Assembly: GCA_965221345.1 (NCBI GenBank)
Contig: CBDCSD010000002.1
Span: 1-64,000, forward strand
DNA from: Bin5 sp965221345
GTDB taxonomy: Bacteria > Chloroflexota > Anaerolineae > Caldilineales > Caldilineaceae
Direction: 5' to 3'
DNA: 64,000 nt
The position numbers were made by a program, and so were the translations under genes. The notes beneath the pieces were generated by a model. It saw nothing but the letters and a program-made list of their open reading frames with translations. It had not been told where the DNA came from and searched no databases. Positions 8,490 to 16,847 of this stretch are shown in pieces; positions within the stretch are counted from its first letter, which is position 1; each line of letters starts with the position of its first letter.

Positions 8490-8593
8490 ATCGTGGGGAA
8501 AGATCTTGATCCCCAAAGGGGGAGTGGTGTTTTTTGAGGAATCTCTTTGTCCGCGCGAAAGTTTTCAACCCGTCTAGCAAGCCACGTACTCTC

Positions 8594-9073
8594 CTAACAC
8601 CCGTATGCAGCCAACCATAGCCGATCTACTGTTGGGACCTTCTTCGTTTCTTCTTCAAGGAAAGAAACCATTGTGTGCGTGAGGTGAAGAAACTGATCAA
8701 TCCCTGTATCGAAACTAGCTTCTTCCTTGCGGTACTGTTCTGTTTGATGTCGGAGAATGGAGTTCATCTCAAGCAGAGCTTCGTGGTAATTCTTCATGGA
8801 AGGTGGAGGAACGATTTGAGACATTCGGGCGTAGGTTCTGGTGTAGTTGCGCTCCAAGTCTTCCCATCCGTCAGCACGAATTTCTTGCAGTCTCCATATT
8901 GGAGAGTCTTCTATGCAGATGATCTGGGCGTAATCATAGAGGGAGAGGGATTCTTCTGCATTGCGGGGAGTCGAGGGATTCGGTTGGCTGGAAAGCTCGT
9001 AGAAGAGGATCATGATTGACATACCAAGAATGAATGCCAGGACCAGTCCTGCGATGTGCTTTATGGCAGCCAT
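8594..9073 (-). CDS. Hypothetical protein with N-terminal membrane anchor
   Basis: A 159-residue protein not assigned to a family. Residues 5-27 ('HIAGLVLAFILGMSIMILFY') form one hydrophobic segment, followed by a soluble, charged and mostly helical region with few Cys, likely facing outside. GAGGAG lies just before the ATG. It stands alone between two copies of the same mobile element, with AT-richer composition than nearby housekeeping genes, so recent acquisition is possible. Confidence 0.6.
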   Translation of the reverse strand: MAAIKHIAGLVLAFILGMSIMILFYELSSQPNPSTPRNAEESLSLYDYAQIICIEDSPIWRLQEIRADGWEDLERNYTRTYARMSQIVPPPSMKNYHEALLEMNSILRHQTEQYRKEEASFDTGIDQFLHLTHTMVSFLEEETKKVPTVDRLWLAAYGC

Positions 9074-9197
9074 TTTTTCTCCTCATTCATTTGGCTGACC
9101 TTCGGGGAACGGATTGGCGTCGTGAGCGGATTCCATTGAAACATATGCCCGATTCTTATCGCTCATTTTGTCGTGTCAAGGGAACGGGATGGATTGC

Positions 9198-9466
9198 CCG
9201 GCCAAACGCATCTCAATTCGGACGCCAAAATAGCCGACGAAGGGCACCCACAAGGGGGGGAGGGCACCCACAAGGGGTGCCCCTGCCTTCTTTTTTCGGC
9301 CAAGAAACCGGCCTCCAGTCGCCAAAGACGTATGGAATTTGCGATAGCGCACTACGATCTGCACAGTTCTCGGCGTTATGCCCTGAGAAGGGCGCCCACA
9401 AGGGGCGGCCCTACCCGATTCAGGCAGCCTCACGTGGGTTTGTCCCACTTTGATGCAATTGCCCTG
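9198..9466. mobile_element. Transposon-like non-autonomous element, copy B (269 bp)
   Basis: This copy has the left end CCGGCCAAACGCATC (three changes from copy A) and right end GATGCAATTGCCCTG. It is flanked by a perfect 10-bp direct repeat GATGGATTGC at 9188-9197 and 9467-9476. Most of the interior matches copy A, but it holds only one 58-bp unit. The gap 9074-9635 contains nothing else that I can support. Confidence 0.85.
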
Positions 9467-9635
9467 GATGGATTGCAAACAGAACTGAAGCTCAAGCCCG
9501 TTACTGAAATTCGCACTTGTCTATCGGCTTCGAATTCGACACGTTTGAGTCACGGCGAAGGATTTCCGCATATATCAGGCGCTGACAGTCTAGCCAGTCG
9601 GTAGCGGGCTTTATTCTCCTTCAGCTTGTTTCGAA

Positions 9636-10016
9636 TTAACCTGGTCCGGGCAGATCTAGCCGTTCTGACACCCATTCACGCATTAGCGCCGAGACCGATT
9701 TGTCGGAGGCGATAGCTTCGGCATGGAGCACGCCTTTGAGGTATTCATCCAGATAGATCGTTAGCGAACTCCGACTGGGGTATTCAGTCGGAAGAAACGG
9801 TTCAAAGTAACGGGCGGGATAGAGGTAGCCATTTTCGCTTCCGGATTCGCCATAACTCTCGTCAATGATGCGGATCTTGCCGTGCTGTTCGGCGATGGGG
9901 TCGGTGATGACTTTGTACACTTTCCCGACCGTCAGACCGAACAAGGGCCCTTCCTGCTCCGATTGATCGGGAGGGTTCAAGTACGGCCTATTGGAGATGC
10001 ACTTTGCGTAGCTCAT
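9636..10016 (-). CDS. Hypothetical protein with ribbon-helix-helix-like C terminus
   Basis: A 126-residue protein. The N-terminal half has 'FGLTVGKVYKVITD' and 'GYLYPARYFEPF', a small beta-rich module seen in uncharacterised phage and bacterial proteins that begin near a Cys. The C-terminal 45 residues ('LTIYLDEYLKG...SALMREWVSERL') resemble a ribbon-helix-helix DNA-binding unit. No obvious ribosome site. It may be a small regulator; I do not recognise a named family. Confidence 0.5.
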   Translation of the reverse strand: MSYAKCISNRPYLNPPDQSEQEGPLFGLTVGKVYKVITDPIAEQHGKIRIIDESYGESGSENGYLYPARYFEPFLPTEYPSRSSLTIYLDEYLKGVLHAEAIASDKSVSALMREWVSERLDLPGPG

Positions 10017-10064
10017 TCTACGGTTATGGCGATTAGGCAGCGACGATATGGCCGCCCCGTTGCC

Positions 10065-11177
10065 TCAACCCCGAATCTCTTCTACGAGGCGGGTGAGGAC
10101 GATTTCTTCTTCGCCGTCTTCGAGGGTTGACGGGTTGAGGTAGAGCGAATCGGCTGGGCCGGGGGCGACGGAGACGGCCGGGCGGCGGTCGAGCAGGCCT
10201 TGCACGATCTGGTCGCGGCTGCGGCCGACGGCGGCGGGGTCGATGTGGACCTGGGCGCGGGGCAATGGCTGGCTGGCTTCGCTGGGAAAGGCGCGAACGG
10301 CTTGAACACCGTCCAGCCGGTTCAGTTCGCTGCACCAGCCGGTGACGATCTCTTCCATCTGCGAGGCGCGCCCTTCGTGATCGAGGTCCAGATAGCGCCC
10401 GACCGCGGCCAGCAGGCCGAGCATCTCTTCCTTGCCTACTTTCATGGGGCGGCCGATGCTGTGGTTGGGAGGGCCGTTGAGAGCGCAGGCGTCAACAAGC
10501 CACTGCCTGCCCAGCACGAGGCCGGAAGACTGGGGACCGCGCAGGTCTTTACCACCGCTGAAGATGGCGGCGTCGGCGCCCATCTGGGTGAACTTCCACA
10601 GGTTTTCGACAGGGGGAAGCTGGGCGGCGGCGTCCACGAGTACGGGCACACCGTGCGCGTGGGCGATGTCGATCATTCTGTCCAATGGGACGTCGTTGGG
10701 GCCGCCCATATTGCCCTGGAACCAGATGACGGCGGCGGTGTTGGCGTTGATGGCCGCTTCCAGTTGCCAGTCGAATGCACCGTCGGCATAGCCGATCTCC
10801 ACCAGCTTGACGCCGACCTGGCGGACGGCATGGTCGTAGCCGTTGCGGTGCGATTTGTGGACGACTACCTCGTTCTTGAGGCCGGTGAGGTCAGGCAGAC
10901 GGTGGATGGCATCCATGTCGGTGCCGGCGACGCAGGCGGCAATGGCGACGACGATCCCCCCGGCCGCGCCCGAACTGACGTAGCAGGCCTCGTTCTGGGT
11001 GAGGAGGGCGATACGGTTGCCGACGCGCCGCTGCAATTCCGGCAGGTCAATGAAAAACTTGGCCGCCTCCATCATTGCCTCCAGCACTTCGGGCGGCATT
11101 AGGGAGCCGCCGAGCCGGGTGAGGGTCGCGTTGGCGTTGATAACAGGCGTGATGTCGAGTTCAGAGTAGGAGGGCAT
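10065..11177 (-). CDS. SelA-like/aminotransferase class V PLP-dependent enzyme
   Basis: A 370-residue fold-type I PLP protein similar to the D-glucosaminate-6-phosphate ammonia-lyase and SelA-like group. The pattern 'VINANATLTRLGGSLMPPEV' at the N terminus, 'VLVDAAAQLPP' (the PLP-contacting Asp) and 'AIFSGGKDLRGPQSSGLVLG' with the Schiff-base Lys are visible. I start at ATG 11177, which has AGGTGG upstream and matches the family N terminus; the frame extends to 11237. Despite the SelA-like name, this subgroup is catabolic and is not evidence of selenocysteine synthesis. Confidence 0.8.
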   Translation of the reverse strand: MPSYSELDITPVINANATLTRLGGSLMPPEVLEAMMEAAKFFIDLPELQRRVGNRIALLTQNEACYVSSGAAGGIVVAIAACVAGTDMDAIHRLPDLTGLKNEVVVHKSHRNGYDHAVRQVGVKLVEIGYADGAFDWQLEAAINANTAAVIWFQGNMGGPNDVPLDRMIDIAHAHGVPVLVDAAAQLPPVENLWKFTQMGADAAIFSGGKDLRGPQSSGLVLGRQWLVDACALNGPPNHSIGRPMKVGKEEMLGLLAAVGRYLDLDHEGRASQMEEIVTGWCSELNRLDGVQAVRAFPSEASQPLPRAQVHIDPAAVGRSRDQIVQGLLDRRPAVSVAPGPADSLYLNPSTLEDGEEEIVLTRLVEEIRG

Positions 11178-11306
11178 GGCGTACCACCTGTTCGTTTGTG
11201 AAGAGAGGATAGAAGTGGGGTCGCGCGCGGCGCGCATCTGTGGAGAGCGTGCGCGCCACGCGCTAGTAAGTTCTCGAGCCCCTTTCGAACAGGAGCGCGT
11301 GCAGTT

Positions 11307-11903
11307 CTAGGCCGGTTGCGGCAGGACCAGATCGCAGGCGTCGGCGGGCATCCAGTGTGCATCCTCGCCGGCCCACTTGACGTTGCAGCCGATGGGATTT
11401 GTCAACTTGACGCTGACAGGCAGGCCGGAGGTGTGCTCGGCCAGGGCGCGGTCGATGTCGTTGATGGTCGCCTGGCTGGCGTCACGGGGGCTGTCGACGC
11501 CGCGCCCGGTGTAGACCAGTTCACGGTTCTTGTTGAACACATAGAAATGGGGCGTACGGAGCGCGCCGTAGGCTTTGGCCACTTCCTGCGTTTCGTCGCG
11601 CAGGTAGGCCCAGGGGAACTTATGCTCGGCCATGCGTTCGACCATGTTACGGAAATCGTCTTCGGCGTTGACGTGGACGCTGTTGGAGTTGATGCCGACG
11701 AACTTAACGCCCTTGGAGGCGTACTTGTCGGCGGTGGCGCGCGTCGCCTCGTCGGAGCCGATGACGTAGGGGCAGTGGTTGCAAGTGAAGAAGACGACCA
11801 GCGTTTCGGCGTCATCAAAGCAACCTAGAGTGTAGATCTCGCTGTCTGTGGCGATGAGCTTGAAGTCAAGCGCCTTATCGCCGAGTTCGAGGGTGAAAGC
11901 CAT
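11307..11903 (-). CDS. Thioredoxin-like/peroxiredoxin-like (PRX_like1) protein
   Basis: A 198-residue thioredoxin-fold protein. 'LVVFFTCNHCPYVIG' contains a CxxC active site, followed by 'VKFVGINSN' and 'RTPHFYVFNKN' with the cis-Pro region. This matches the PRX_like1 group of probable thiol reductases or peroxidases. The start is ATG 11903, with AGGAGGA just upstream; the longer frame to 11990 lacks homology. It is cytoplasmic, as there is no signal peptide. Confidence 0.85.
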   Translation of the reverse strand: MAFTLELGDKALDFKLIATDSEIYTLGCFDDAETLVVFFTCNHCPYVIGSDEATRATADKYASKGVKFVGINSNSVHVNAEDDFRNMVERMAEHKFPWAYLRDETQEVAKAYGALRTPHFYVFNKNRELVYTGRGVDSPRDASQATINDIDRALAEHTSGLPVSVKLTNPIGCNVKWAGEDAHWMPADACDLVLPQPA

Positions 11904-12170
11904 ACTATCCTCCTGTGAAGGTTCTTTGTTCAGGGCTCTATAAATGGGGCGCCCTGGGGGTTCACAATCATTGGTACCGTCCGAGCGCAACAGGCCGGAG
12001 ACGTCCCTGGGTCAATATGGAAGCGGCTGTACGCTGGCGGCGTTTGAGGCCGGGTTGCAGATCAGGCATTCCAGACAGATAATGACCGCAATCAAGGAGT
12101 ATCTCTCCGTGATTGATTATACTGGTGATCCGCCACTGGGCAAACTTGCACTCCAAAAAGGAATCCAGCC

Positions 12171-13631
12171 ATGCGCATCGGAATCGCTTCTCTGAATCAC
12201 GAGTCCAATACATTTGCGTCCTTTCCGACGACGTTGTCGGACTTTCGCTTCGTGCGGGGGCCGGAGCTTGTCGAACACTACCGATCGACGTTCCATGAGG
12301 TGGGCGGTTTCATTGCCGGCGCGGAGGAGTACGGTTACGAGATGGTGCCGCTGATGGGGGCGGTGGCTACGCCGGCGGGGGCGGTGGAGGCGGATGCCTA
12401 TGAGGCCCTTATGGACGAGTTGCTGGGGTTGATCGACGGCGCGATGCCGCTGGACGGGCTGTTGTTGGGTCTGCACGGGGCGATGGTGGCGGAGGGATAT
12501 CCGCAGGGGGACGGCGAGACGACGCGCCGGGTGCGGGCACTTGTCGGACCGGACTTTCCGTTGTTCGTGACGCACGACTACCACGGCAATGTGCCGCCGC
12601 AGCTGGTGGAGGATGCCACTGCGCTGATCATCTACAAGACGTGCCCGCACATCGATCAGCGGGAGCGGGGGTTGCAGGCGGCGGAGCTGCTGATGCGCAC
12701 GGTGCGCGGCGAGGTGCGACCGACGGCAAGTATCGCCAAACCGGAACTGGTCTACAACATTGCTTTTCACAACACGAACATGAGGCCGATGAAACCGGTG
12801 ATGGAGGCGGCGATCGAGCTGGAGCGGCAGCCGGGGATTCTGGCGACGAGTGTGGCTGCCGGCTACCAGTATGCGGATGTGCCGTGGATGGGGCCGTGTA
12901 TCGTGGTGGTGGCCGACGGGGATGCGGCGCTGGCGGAGCGCGAGGCGCAAAGGTTAGCCGACCTGATGTGGTCGATGCGGGACGAGCTGCTGCCGAAGGT
13001 TCCGGGGCCGGCGGCGGCGGTGCGGATGGCGATGGCGAGCGAGGAGAAGCCGGTGTCCATGATGGAGATGGGCGACAATATCGGCGGCGGCAGCGCGGGG
13101 GATGCTACAGTTGTTTTGGAGGAGTTGCTGCGGCAGGGGGCGAGCGGCTGGGTGATGGCGCTGTACGATCCGGAGGCGGTGGCGGCCTGCGCGGCGGCGG
13201 GCATCGGCGCGCAGTTGACGCTGCCGGTGGGAGGAAAAGTGGACGACCAGCACGGCCCGACGTTGACTGTGACGGGGACGGTGCGAACGCTCCACGATGG
13301 CAAATTCATCGAAACTGAACGCCGACACGGGGGAGGGCGCGATTGGAATCAGGGATTGACGGCGGTGATGGAAACTCGCGGGGGTTTGCTGGTGTTGGAC
13401 AGCCTGCGTACGCCGCCGATGAGTTTCAATCAGTTGCAGTCGGTCGGGATCATACCTGAGCAGCACGGGATATTCGTAGCAAAGGGGTCGGTTGCGCCGC
13501 GGGCGGCGTATGAGCCGGTATCGGCCCGCATTATAGAGGTAGATTCGGCCGGGGCGACGTCGATCAGCCGCCCGCCGGCGGACTTTCGGCTGGCGCGGAA
13601 GGGGCTTTACGAGTGGACACAACAGGCGTAG
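12171..13631 (+). CDS. M81 family metallopeptidase (MlrC/microcystinase C-like)
   Basis: A 486-residue protein of the MlrC family. The N-terminal 'RIGIASLNHESNTFA', the metal site 'FVTHDYHGNVPP', 'KTCPHIDQRERG' and the C-terminal domain with 'MGDNIGGGSAGDAT' are all present. The family is named after a Zn peptidase that cuts linear microcystin, but most members are in organisms without that substrate and probably act on other small peptides or amides. AAGGAA precedes the ATG. Its last 68 bp overlap the end of the convergent phytoene desaturase gene. Confidence 0.88.
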   Translation: MRIGIASLNHESNTFASFPTTLSDFRFVRGPELVEHYRSTFHEVGGFIAGAEEYGYEMVPLMGAVATPAGAVEADAYEALMDELLGLIDGAMPLDGLLLGLHGAMVAEGYPQGDGETTRRVRALVGPDFPLFVTHDYHGNVPPQLVEDATALIIYKTCPHIDQRERGLQAAELLMRTVRGEVRPTASIAKPELVYNIAFHNTNMRPMKPVMEAAIELERQPGILATSVAAGYQYADVPWMGPCIVVVADGDAALAEREAQRLADLMWSMRDELLPKVPGPAAAVRMAMASEEKPVSMMEMGDNIGGGSAGDATVVLEELLRQGASGWVMALYDPEAVAACAAAGIGAQLTLPVGGKVDDQHGPTLTVTGTVRTLHDGKFIETERRHGGGRDWNQGLTAVMETRGGLLVLDSLRTPPMSFNQLQSVGIIPEQHGIFVAKGSVAPRAAYEPVSARIIEVDSAGATSISRPPADFRLARKGLYEWTQQA

Positions 13632-15126
13632 ACAATGAAGGGGCGCGGGCGGCGGCGGGATCGCCGATGAGGCTGTCGACGATCTTTGCCGAGGAGACGA
13701 CGCCTGGGACACCGGCGCCAGGGTGGGTGCCGGCGCCGACGAAGTAGAGGTTGTCGACATCTTCCGAGCGGTTGTGGGGGCGGAACCAGGCACTCTGGGT
13801 GAGGGTGGGCTGGATGGAGAAGGCGGAGCCGAGATAGCTGTTGAGGGTTCCGGCAAAGTGACGCGGATCGATGCGGTGTTCGGCCACAATATTGGCTTGC
13901 AGGTCCGGAAGGTAGTTTTGCTCGAGGAACTGCATAATCGCATCGCGATAGGGCCCAGCCTGCTGTTCCCAGTCGATGTCGGCGCCCAGGTGGGGCACGG
14001 GGGAGAGGACGTAAAAGGCTTCTCCGCCAGCCGGCGCAAGTGATGGGTCGGTCAGGGTCGGCATATGCAGATAGAGTGAGAAATTCCGGGGCAGATTCTT
14101 GTTGCGGAAGATGTCGCGCAGCAGCCCGGTGTAGTCCGGGTGCATCATGATGTTATGGTGGGCCAGGCCGACATCTCTGTATTGACGTTTGGTGCCGAAG
14201 TAGATGACGAACAGAGACATGGAGTAGTTCTTGCTTTTGATGCGCCGGTCGCTGTTGCGGGGCCGCTGGCGTGCGGGGATCAAGTTGAGGTAGGTCCAGG
14301 CGGCGTCGGCGTTGGAGACGACGGCGTCGGCCTTCCAGATGGAGCCGTCTTTGAGACGGACGCCGTGCGCGCGGCGCTGCTCGATTAGGATGCGATCCAC
14401 CTCGGCGTTGAGGTGGATTTTTGCGCCAAGCTCTTGCAGGAGGCGTTTGAAGGCGGCGATGATGGCGCCGGTCCCGCCGATAGCGTAGTGGATGCCCCAT
14501 TCCCGCTCCAAATAGTGGATCAGGACGTAGAGACTGGCGGCGCTGAGGGGGTTGCCACCGATGAGAAGGGGCTGGAAGGAGAAGCAGCAGCGTAGGAAGT
14601 CGTCTTGGAAGAACTTTGAGACGTAGCCGTAGACGCTGCGGTAGCTTTGCAGGCGGATCAGGTCGGGCACAACGCTGAGCATATCGGCGAGGTTGAGAAA
14701 GGGTTTGTCGATCAGCGCCATCCCTGTTTCGAAAATCTCTTTGGAGCTGGCGATGAACTTTTCATATCCCTCGACATCGTTGGGGCTGCGCTCTTTTATC
14801 TGGCGCAGGATCGCGTCGTGGTCGGCGCTGACGTCGAAGGGACGGCGTTGGTGATCGAAGATGCGGTAGAAGGGGTTGCAGGGAACGAGTTGGAAGTAGT
14901 CCTGGCGGCGGCGGCCGGCAGCCTGCCAGATTTCGTCGAAGATCCACGGGGCGGTGATGACGGTGGGGCCGCCGTCAAATTTGTAGCCGTCAATGTCGTA
15001 GACGTAGGCGCGGCCGCCCAGCTTGTCGCGTTTTTCGAACAGTTCGACCTGGTGGCCGCGGGCGGCGAGGCGCGCGGCGGCGCTCAGACCGCCGAACCCG
15101 GAGCCGATAACGATGATCTTCGACAC
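13564..15126 (-). CDS. crtI: Phytoene desaturase (CrtI family)
   Basis: A 520-residue FAD-dependent carotenoid desaturase or isomerase. The N-terminal dinucleotide motif 'IIVIGSGFGGLSAAARLA' (first Gly at 8), 'GYKFDGGPTVIT' and the C-terminal 'LYFVGAGTHPGAGVPGV' bacterial-type phytoene dehydrogenase signature are all clear. It introduces double bonds into phytoene on the way to coloured carotenoids. No crtB or other carotenoid gene is in the window. The final ~20 residues lie in sequence that also codes for the MlrC C terminus on the other strand. Confidence 0.87.
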   Translation of the reverse strand: MSKIIVIGSGFGGLSAAARLAARGHQVELFEKRDKLGGRAYVYDIDGYKFDGGPTVITAPWIFDEIWQAAGRRRQDYFQLVPCNPFYRIFDHQRRPFDVSADHDAILRQIKERSPNDVEGYEKFIASSKEIFETGMALIDKPFLNLADMLSVVPDLIRLQSYRSVYGYVSKFFQDDFLRCCFSFQPLLIGGNPLSAASLYVLIHYLEREWGIHYAIGGTGAIIAAFKRLLQELGAKIHLNAEVDRILIEQRRAHGVRLKDGSIWKADAVVSNADAAWTYLNLIPARQRPRNSDRRIKSKNYSMSLFVIYFGTKRQYRDVGLAHHNIMMHPDYTGLLRDIFRNKNLPRNFSLYLHMPTLTDPSLAPAGGEAFYVLSPVPHLGADIDWEQQAGPYRDAIMQFLEQNYLPDLQANIVAEHRIDPRHFAGTLNSYLGSAFSIQPTLTQSAWFRPHNRSEDVDNLYFVGAGTHPGAGVPGVVSSAKIVDSLIGDPAAARAPSLSTPVVSTRKAPSAPAESPPAGG

Positions 15127-15295
15127 AGATGCCCTCCAATTGTTGCCGCCGGGGTGGTCACAGCACTGACCCCGGATACCCGAAGTTATTTTTGGGGAAG
15201 TATGACACGAAACGGGCGCGAACTACGAACTCTGTCCAAGGACGGATAGAATCTGTTCATAATTTGGTCTATCCATGAAGGGGCGCGGAGAAAAC

Positions 15296-15341
15296 CTTTT
15301 TGATCCACGAAGGGCCACGAAGGGCCGCTAAGAACACCTTT
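15296..15341. repeat. CCACGAAGGGCC-type short repeat
   Basis: Two imperfect copies of a unit containing TCCACGAAGGGCCACGAAGG, followed by a poly-T-like CCTTTT. The same unit forms the larger tandem array at 27728-27965. Confidence 0.6.
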
Positions 15342-15422
15342 TGTGGTTGACAGCAGTCGTCTTGCGGCGATGATGGGATATTGGCTGCGGGGCGGGTTTT
15401 CAGGGTGCTTTCAGGGGGGCGT

Positions 15423-15538
15423 TGCGGGGGGAGTCCCCCCGCACAAGGGAGGGCCGAAGGCCCGACCGCCCAGATGGGCGACAGCCACTGGCGGCGCCTG
15501 CGGAGCGGCGACCGCCAGCCCTGAGCCGCCTTAGCGGC
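15423..15538. repeat. String of perfect small hairpins in intergenic region
   Basis: Consecutive inverted repeats are TGCGGGGGGA/TCCCCCCGCA (15423-15443), GGGCC-GAA-GGCCC (15451-15463), CGCCCA-GA-TGGGCG (15467-15480), CTGGCGG/CCGCCAG (15488-15518) and GCCGC-CTTA-GCGGC (15525-15538). This occupies the middle of the 885-bp gap between crtI and rplU. It could be a structured RNA or a REP-like repeat; no U-tract follows. Confidence 0.5.
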
Positions 15539-15769
15539 GAAGGGTGCGCAGGCACGCCGTAGCGGGCCGGAGCCGCCGGAGGGCGCCTAAAAGCGAGGAG
15601 AGAGTGAAGAGGAGTGAGGAGTGAGAAACACCTGCGCTGGACTCACTCTGGGTCGTGAATTGACTGAGGCTGAGTGGTTACTTTTTTTCAATTTTTTTGC
15701 ACATTCAGGCAGTTTCAAAGGATGAATTTCGGCTTCAAACAGTTTGTGCGCACAAATCCCGGTTCAGAT

Positions 15770-15798
15770 TTGCCCGATCTCCCCTTTTGGCCTATACT
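15770..15798 (+). promoter_or_regulatory. Promoter of the rplU-rpmA-rpmE-tdk cluster
   Basis: TTGCCC at 15770-15775, a 17-bp spacer and TATACT at 15793-15798. Transcription would start near 15805, leaving a leader of about 205 nt before rplU. Confidence 0.65.
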
Positions 15799-15810
15799 TT
15801 TTCTTTGTGT

Positions 15811-15853
15811 GGGTAGCCAGCCATCGGCTTTGCTGCCCTAATTTTTGGGTAGC
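15811..15853 (+). promoter_or_regulatory. Probable transcription attenuator in the rplU leader
   Basis: GGGTAGC (15811-15817) can pair with GCTGCCC (15832-15838), a hairpin followed at once by TAATTTTT, as in a terminator. The same GCTGCCC can instead pair with a second GGGTAGC (15847-15853), which would remove the terminator. Two exclusive hairpins sharing one strand are the layout of an attenuator. The ligand, if any, is unknown; autogenous control by a ribosomal protein is a natural guess. Confidence 0.5.
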
Positions 15854-16011
15854 ATTTCCTTCAGAGATGCCAACCCATATGTCGTCCAAATTGCGGCGCG
15901 TGGCGCATCCCATTCGAGGGGCGCGTGTAGCAGTACGCCCGCAAGCCGCCATCCGAAGTGCCGGAGATACCGAGTAGATGGTTTCCGGACGCGGTTAAAG
16001 GAGAGAAGAAG

Positions 16012-16842
16012 ATGTACGCAGTCGTTCGTACCGGAGGCAAACAGTACAGAGTTGGCCCCGGCGATAATCTTGAAGTTGAAAAGCTGGCCGGCAATGTCGG
16101 CGAGAGTATTGTTCTGGATGATGTGTTGTTGGTTGCCGGCGATGAAGGGATCCAGATCGGCCAGCCGAATGTGGAAGGCGCGTCGGTCACGGCCAGGATT
16201 ACGGGCCAGCACCGCGGCGAGAAGATTCTGGTCTTCCGCTATCGCCCGAAGAAACGTATACGCGTCCGCCGCGGGCACCGCCAGTATCTGACCCGCTTGC
16301 AGATCCTCAAGATCAGCGGTGAGGGTTACGAATATGTGAAAGAGGAGAAGGCGGCGGCGCCCGAGCCGGTTGCTGAGGTAGCGGAACCGGTCGTCGAGGA
16401 GGTCGAAGCCGAGGCTGCCGTTGCAGTGGTCGCGGAAACTGACTCTGTCGTAGAGGTGGCCACGGAAGAAGAGGCCGACACGGTAGACAGTGCAATGGAC
16501 GTGGTCAAGGAGACCGTTGCCAAAGCAGGTGACGCGGTGGAAGCTGTCAGCGACAGTGCCGGCGACGCTCTGGAGGCTGTCAGTGACAAGGTTGGCGACG
16601 CGGCGGAGGCTGTCGGTGATATGGCAGGCGATGCTGTGGAGGCAGTTAGTGACGTAGCAGGCGACGCGGTGGAGGCTGTTAGCGACGCGGCAGGCGACGC
16701 GGTAGAGGCCGTTGGTGACACGGCAAGCGACGCTGTGGATGCTGTTGCGAAAAACCTCAAAGGGTTGATGGGGAGAGGCGAAAAAACTGGCGACGACGCT
16801 GATGCTGACGACGCCGGCGAAGACAAGAAGGAAGAGGAGTAA
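16012..16842 (+). CDS. rplU: 50S ribosomal protein bL21 with long repeat-rich C-terminal extension
   Basis: Residues 1-103 are ordinary bL21: 'MYAVVRTGGKQYRV', 'DDVLLVAGDEG', 'KRIRVRRGHRQYLT'. The total is 276 residues against the usual ~103. The extra ~170 residues are an acidic Ala/Val/Glu linker, then seven tandem 11-residue units of the type AGDAVEAVSDx (residues 172-248, bases 16525-16755), then a charged tail ending in KKEEE. The start at ATG 16012 follows AAAGGAGAG; the frame upstream to 15958 is not needed. It is the first gene of rplU-rpmA-rpmE-tdk, with rpmA 5 bp downstream. Confidence 0.93.
   Translation: MYAVVRTGGKQYRVGPGDNLEVEKLAGNVGESIVLDDVLLVAGDEGIQIGQPNVEGASVTARITGQHRGEKILVFRYRPKKRIRVRRGHRQYLTRLQILKISGEGYEYVKEEKAAAPEPVAEVAEPVVEEVEAEAAVAVVAETDSVVEVATEEEADTVDSAMDVVKETVAKAGDAVEAVSDSAGDALEAVSDKVGDAAEAVGDMAGDAVEAVSDVAGDAVEAVSDAAGDAVEAVGDTASDAVDAVAKNLKGLMGRGEKTGDDADADDAGEDKKEEE
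16525..16755 (+). repeat. Seven in-frame 33-bp repeats in rplU
   Basis: Each unit encodes an 11-residue block AGDAVEAVSDx with small substitutions. The period suits an amphipathic 11/3 helix as in LEA proteins, synucleins and apolipoproteins. Confidence 0.9.
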
Positions 16843-16847
16843 CGACA

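Noticed and set aside
8065..8490. Open reading frames in three frames across the 58-bp repeats
   Set aside because: They are translations of the tandem repeat in all frames, inside a mobile element; no start site or composition supports a gene.
10200..11102. 300-residue plus-strand frame
   Set aside because: It is antisense to the PLP enzyme, which has clear motifs; the frame arises from high GC at third positions.
10065..11177. SelA (selenocysteine synthase) supporting the selenoprotein call
   Set aside because: The protein is SelA-like in fold, but its size and motifs fit the catabolic ammonia-lyase/aminotransferase group, so I do not use it as evidence for selenocysteine synthesis.
12117..12950. 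277-residue minus-strand frame
   Set aside because: Antisense shadow of the M81 peptidase gene, rich in Arg/His/Leu as expected from a GC-rich mirror frame.
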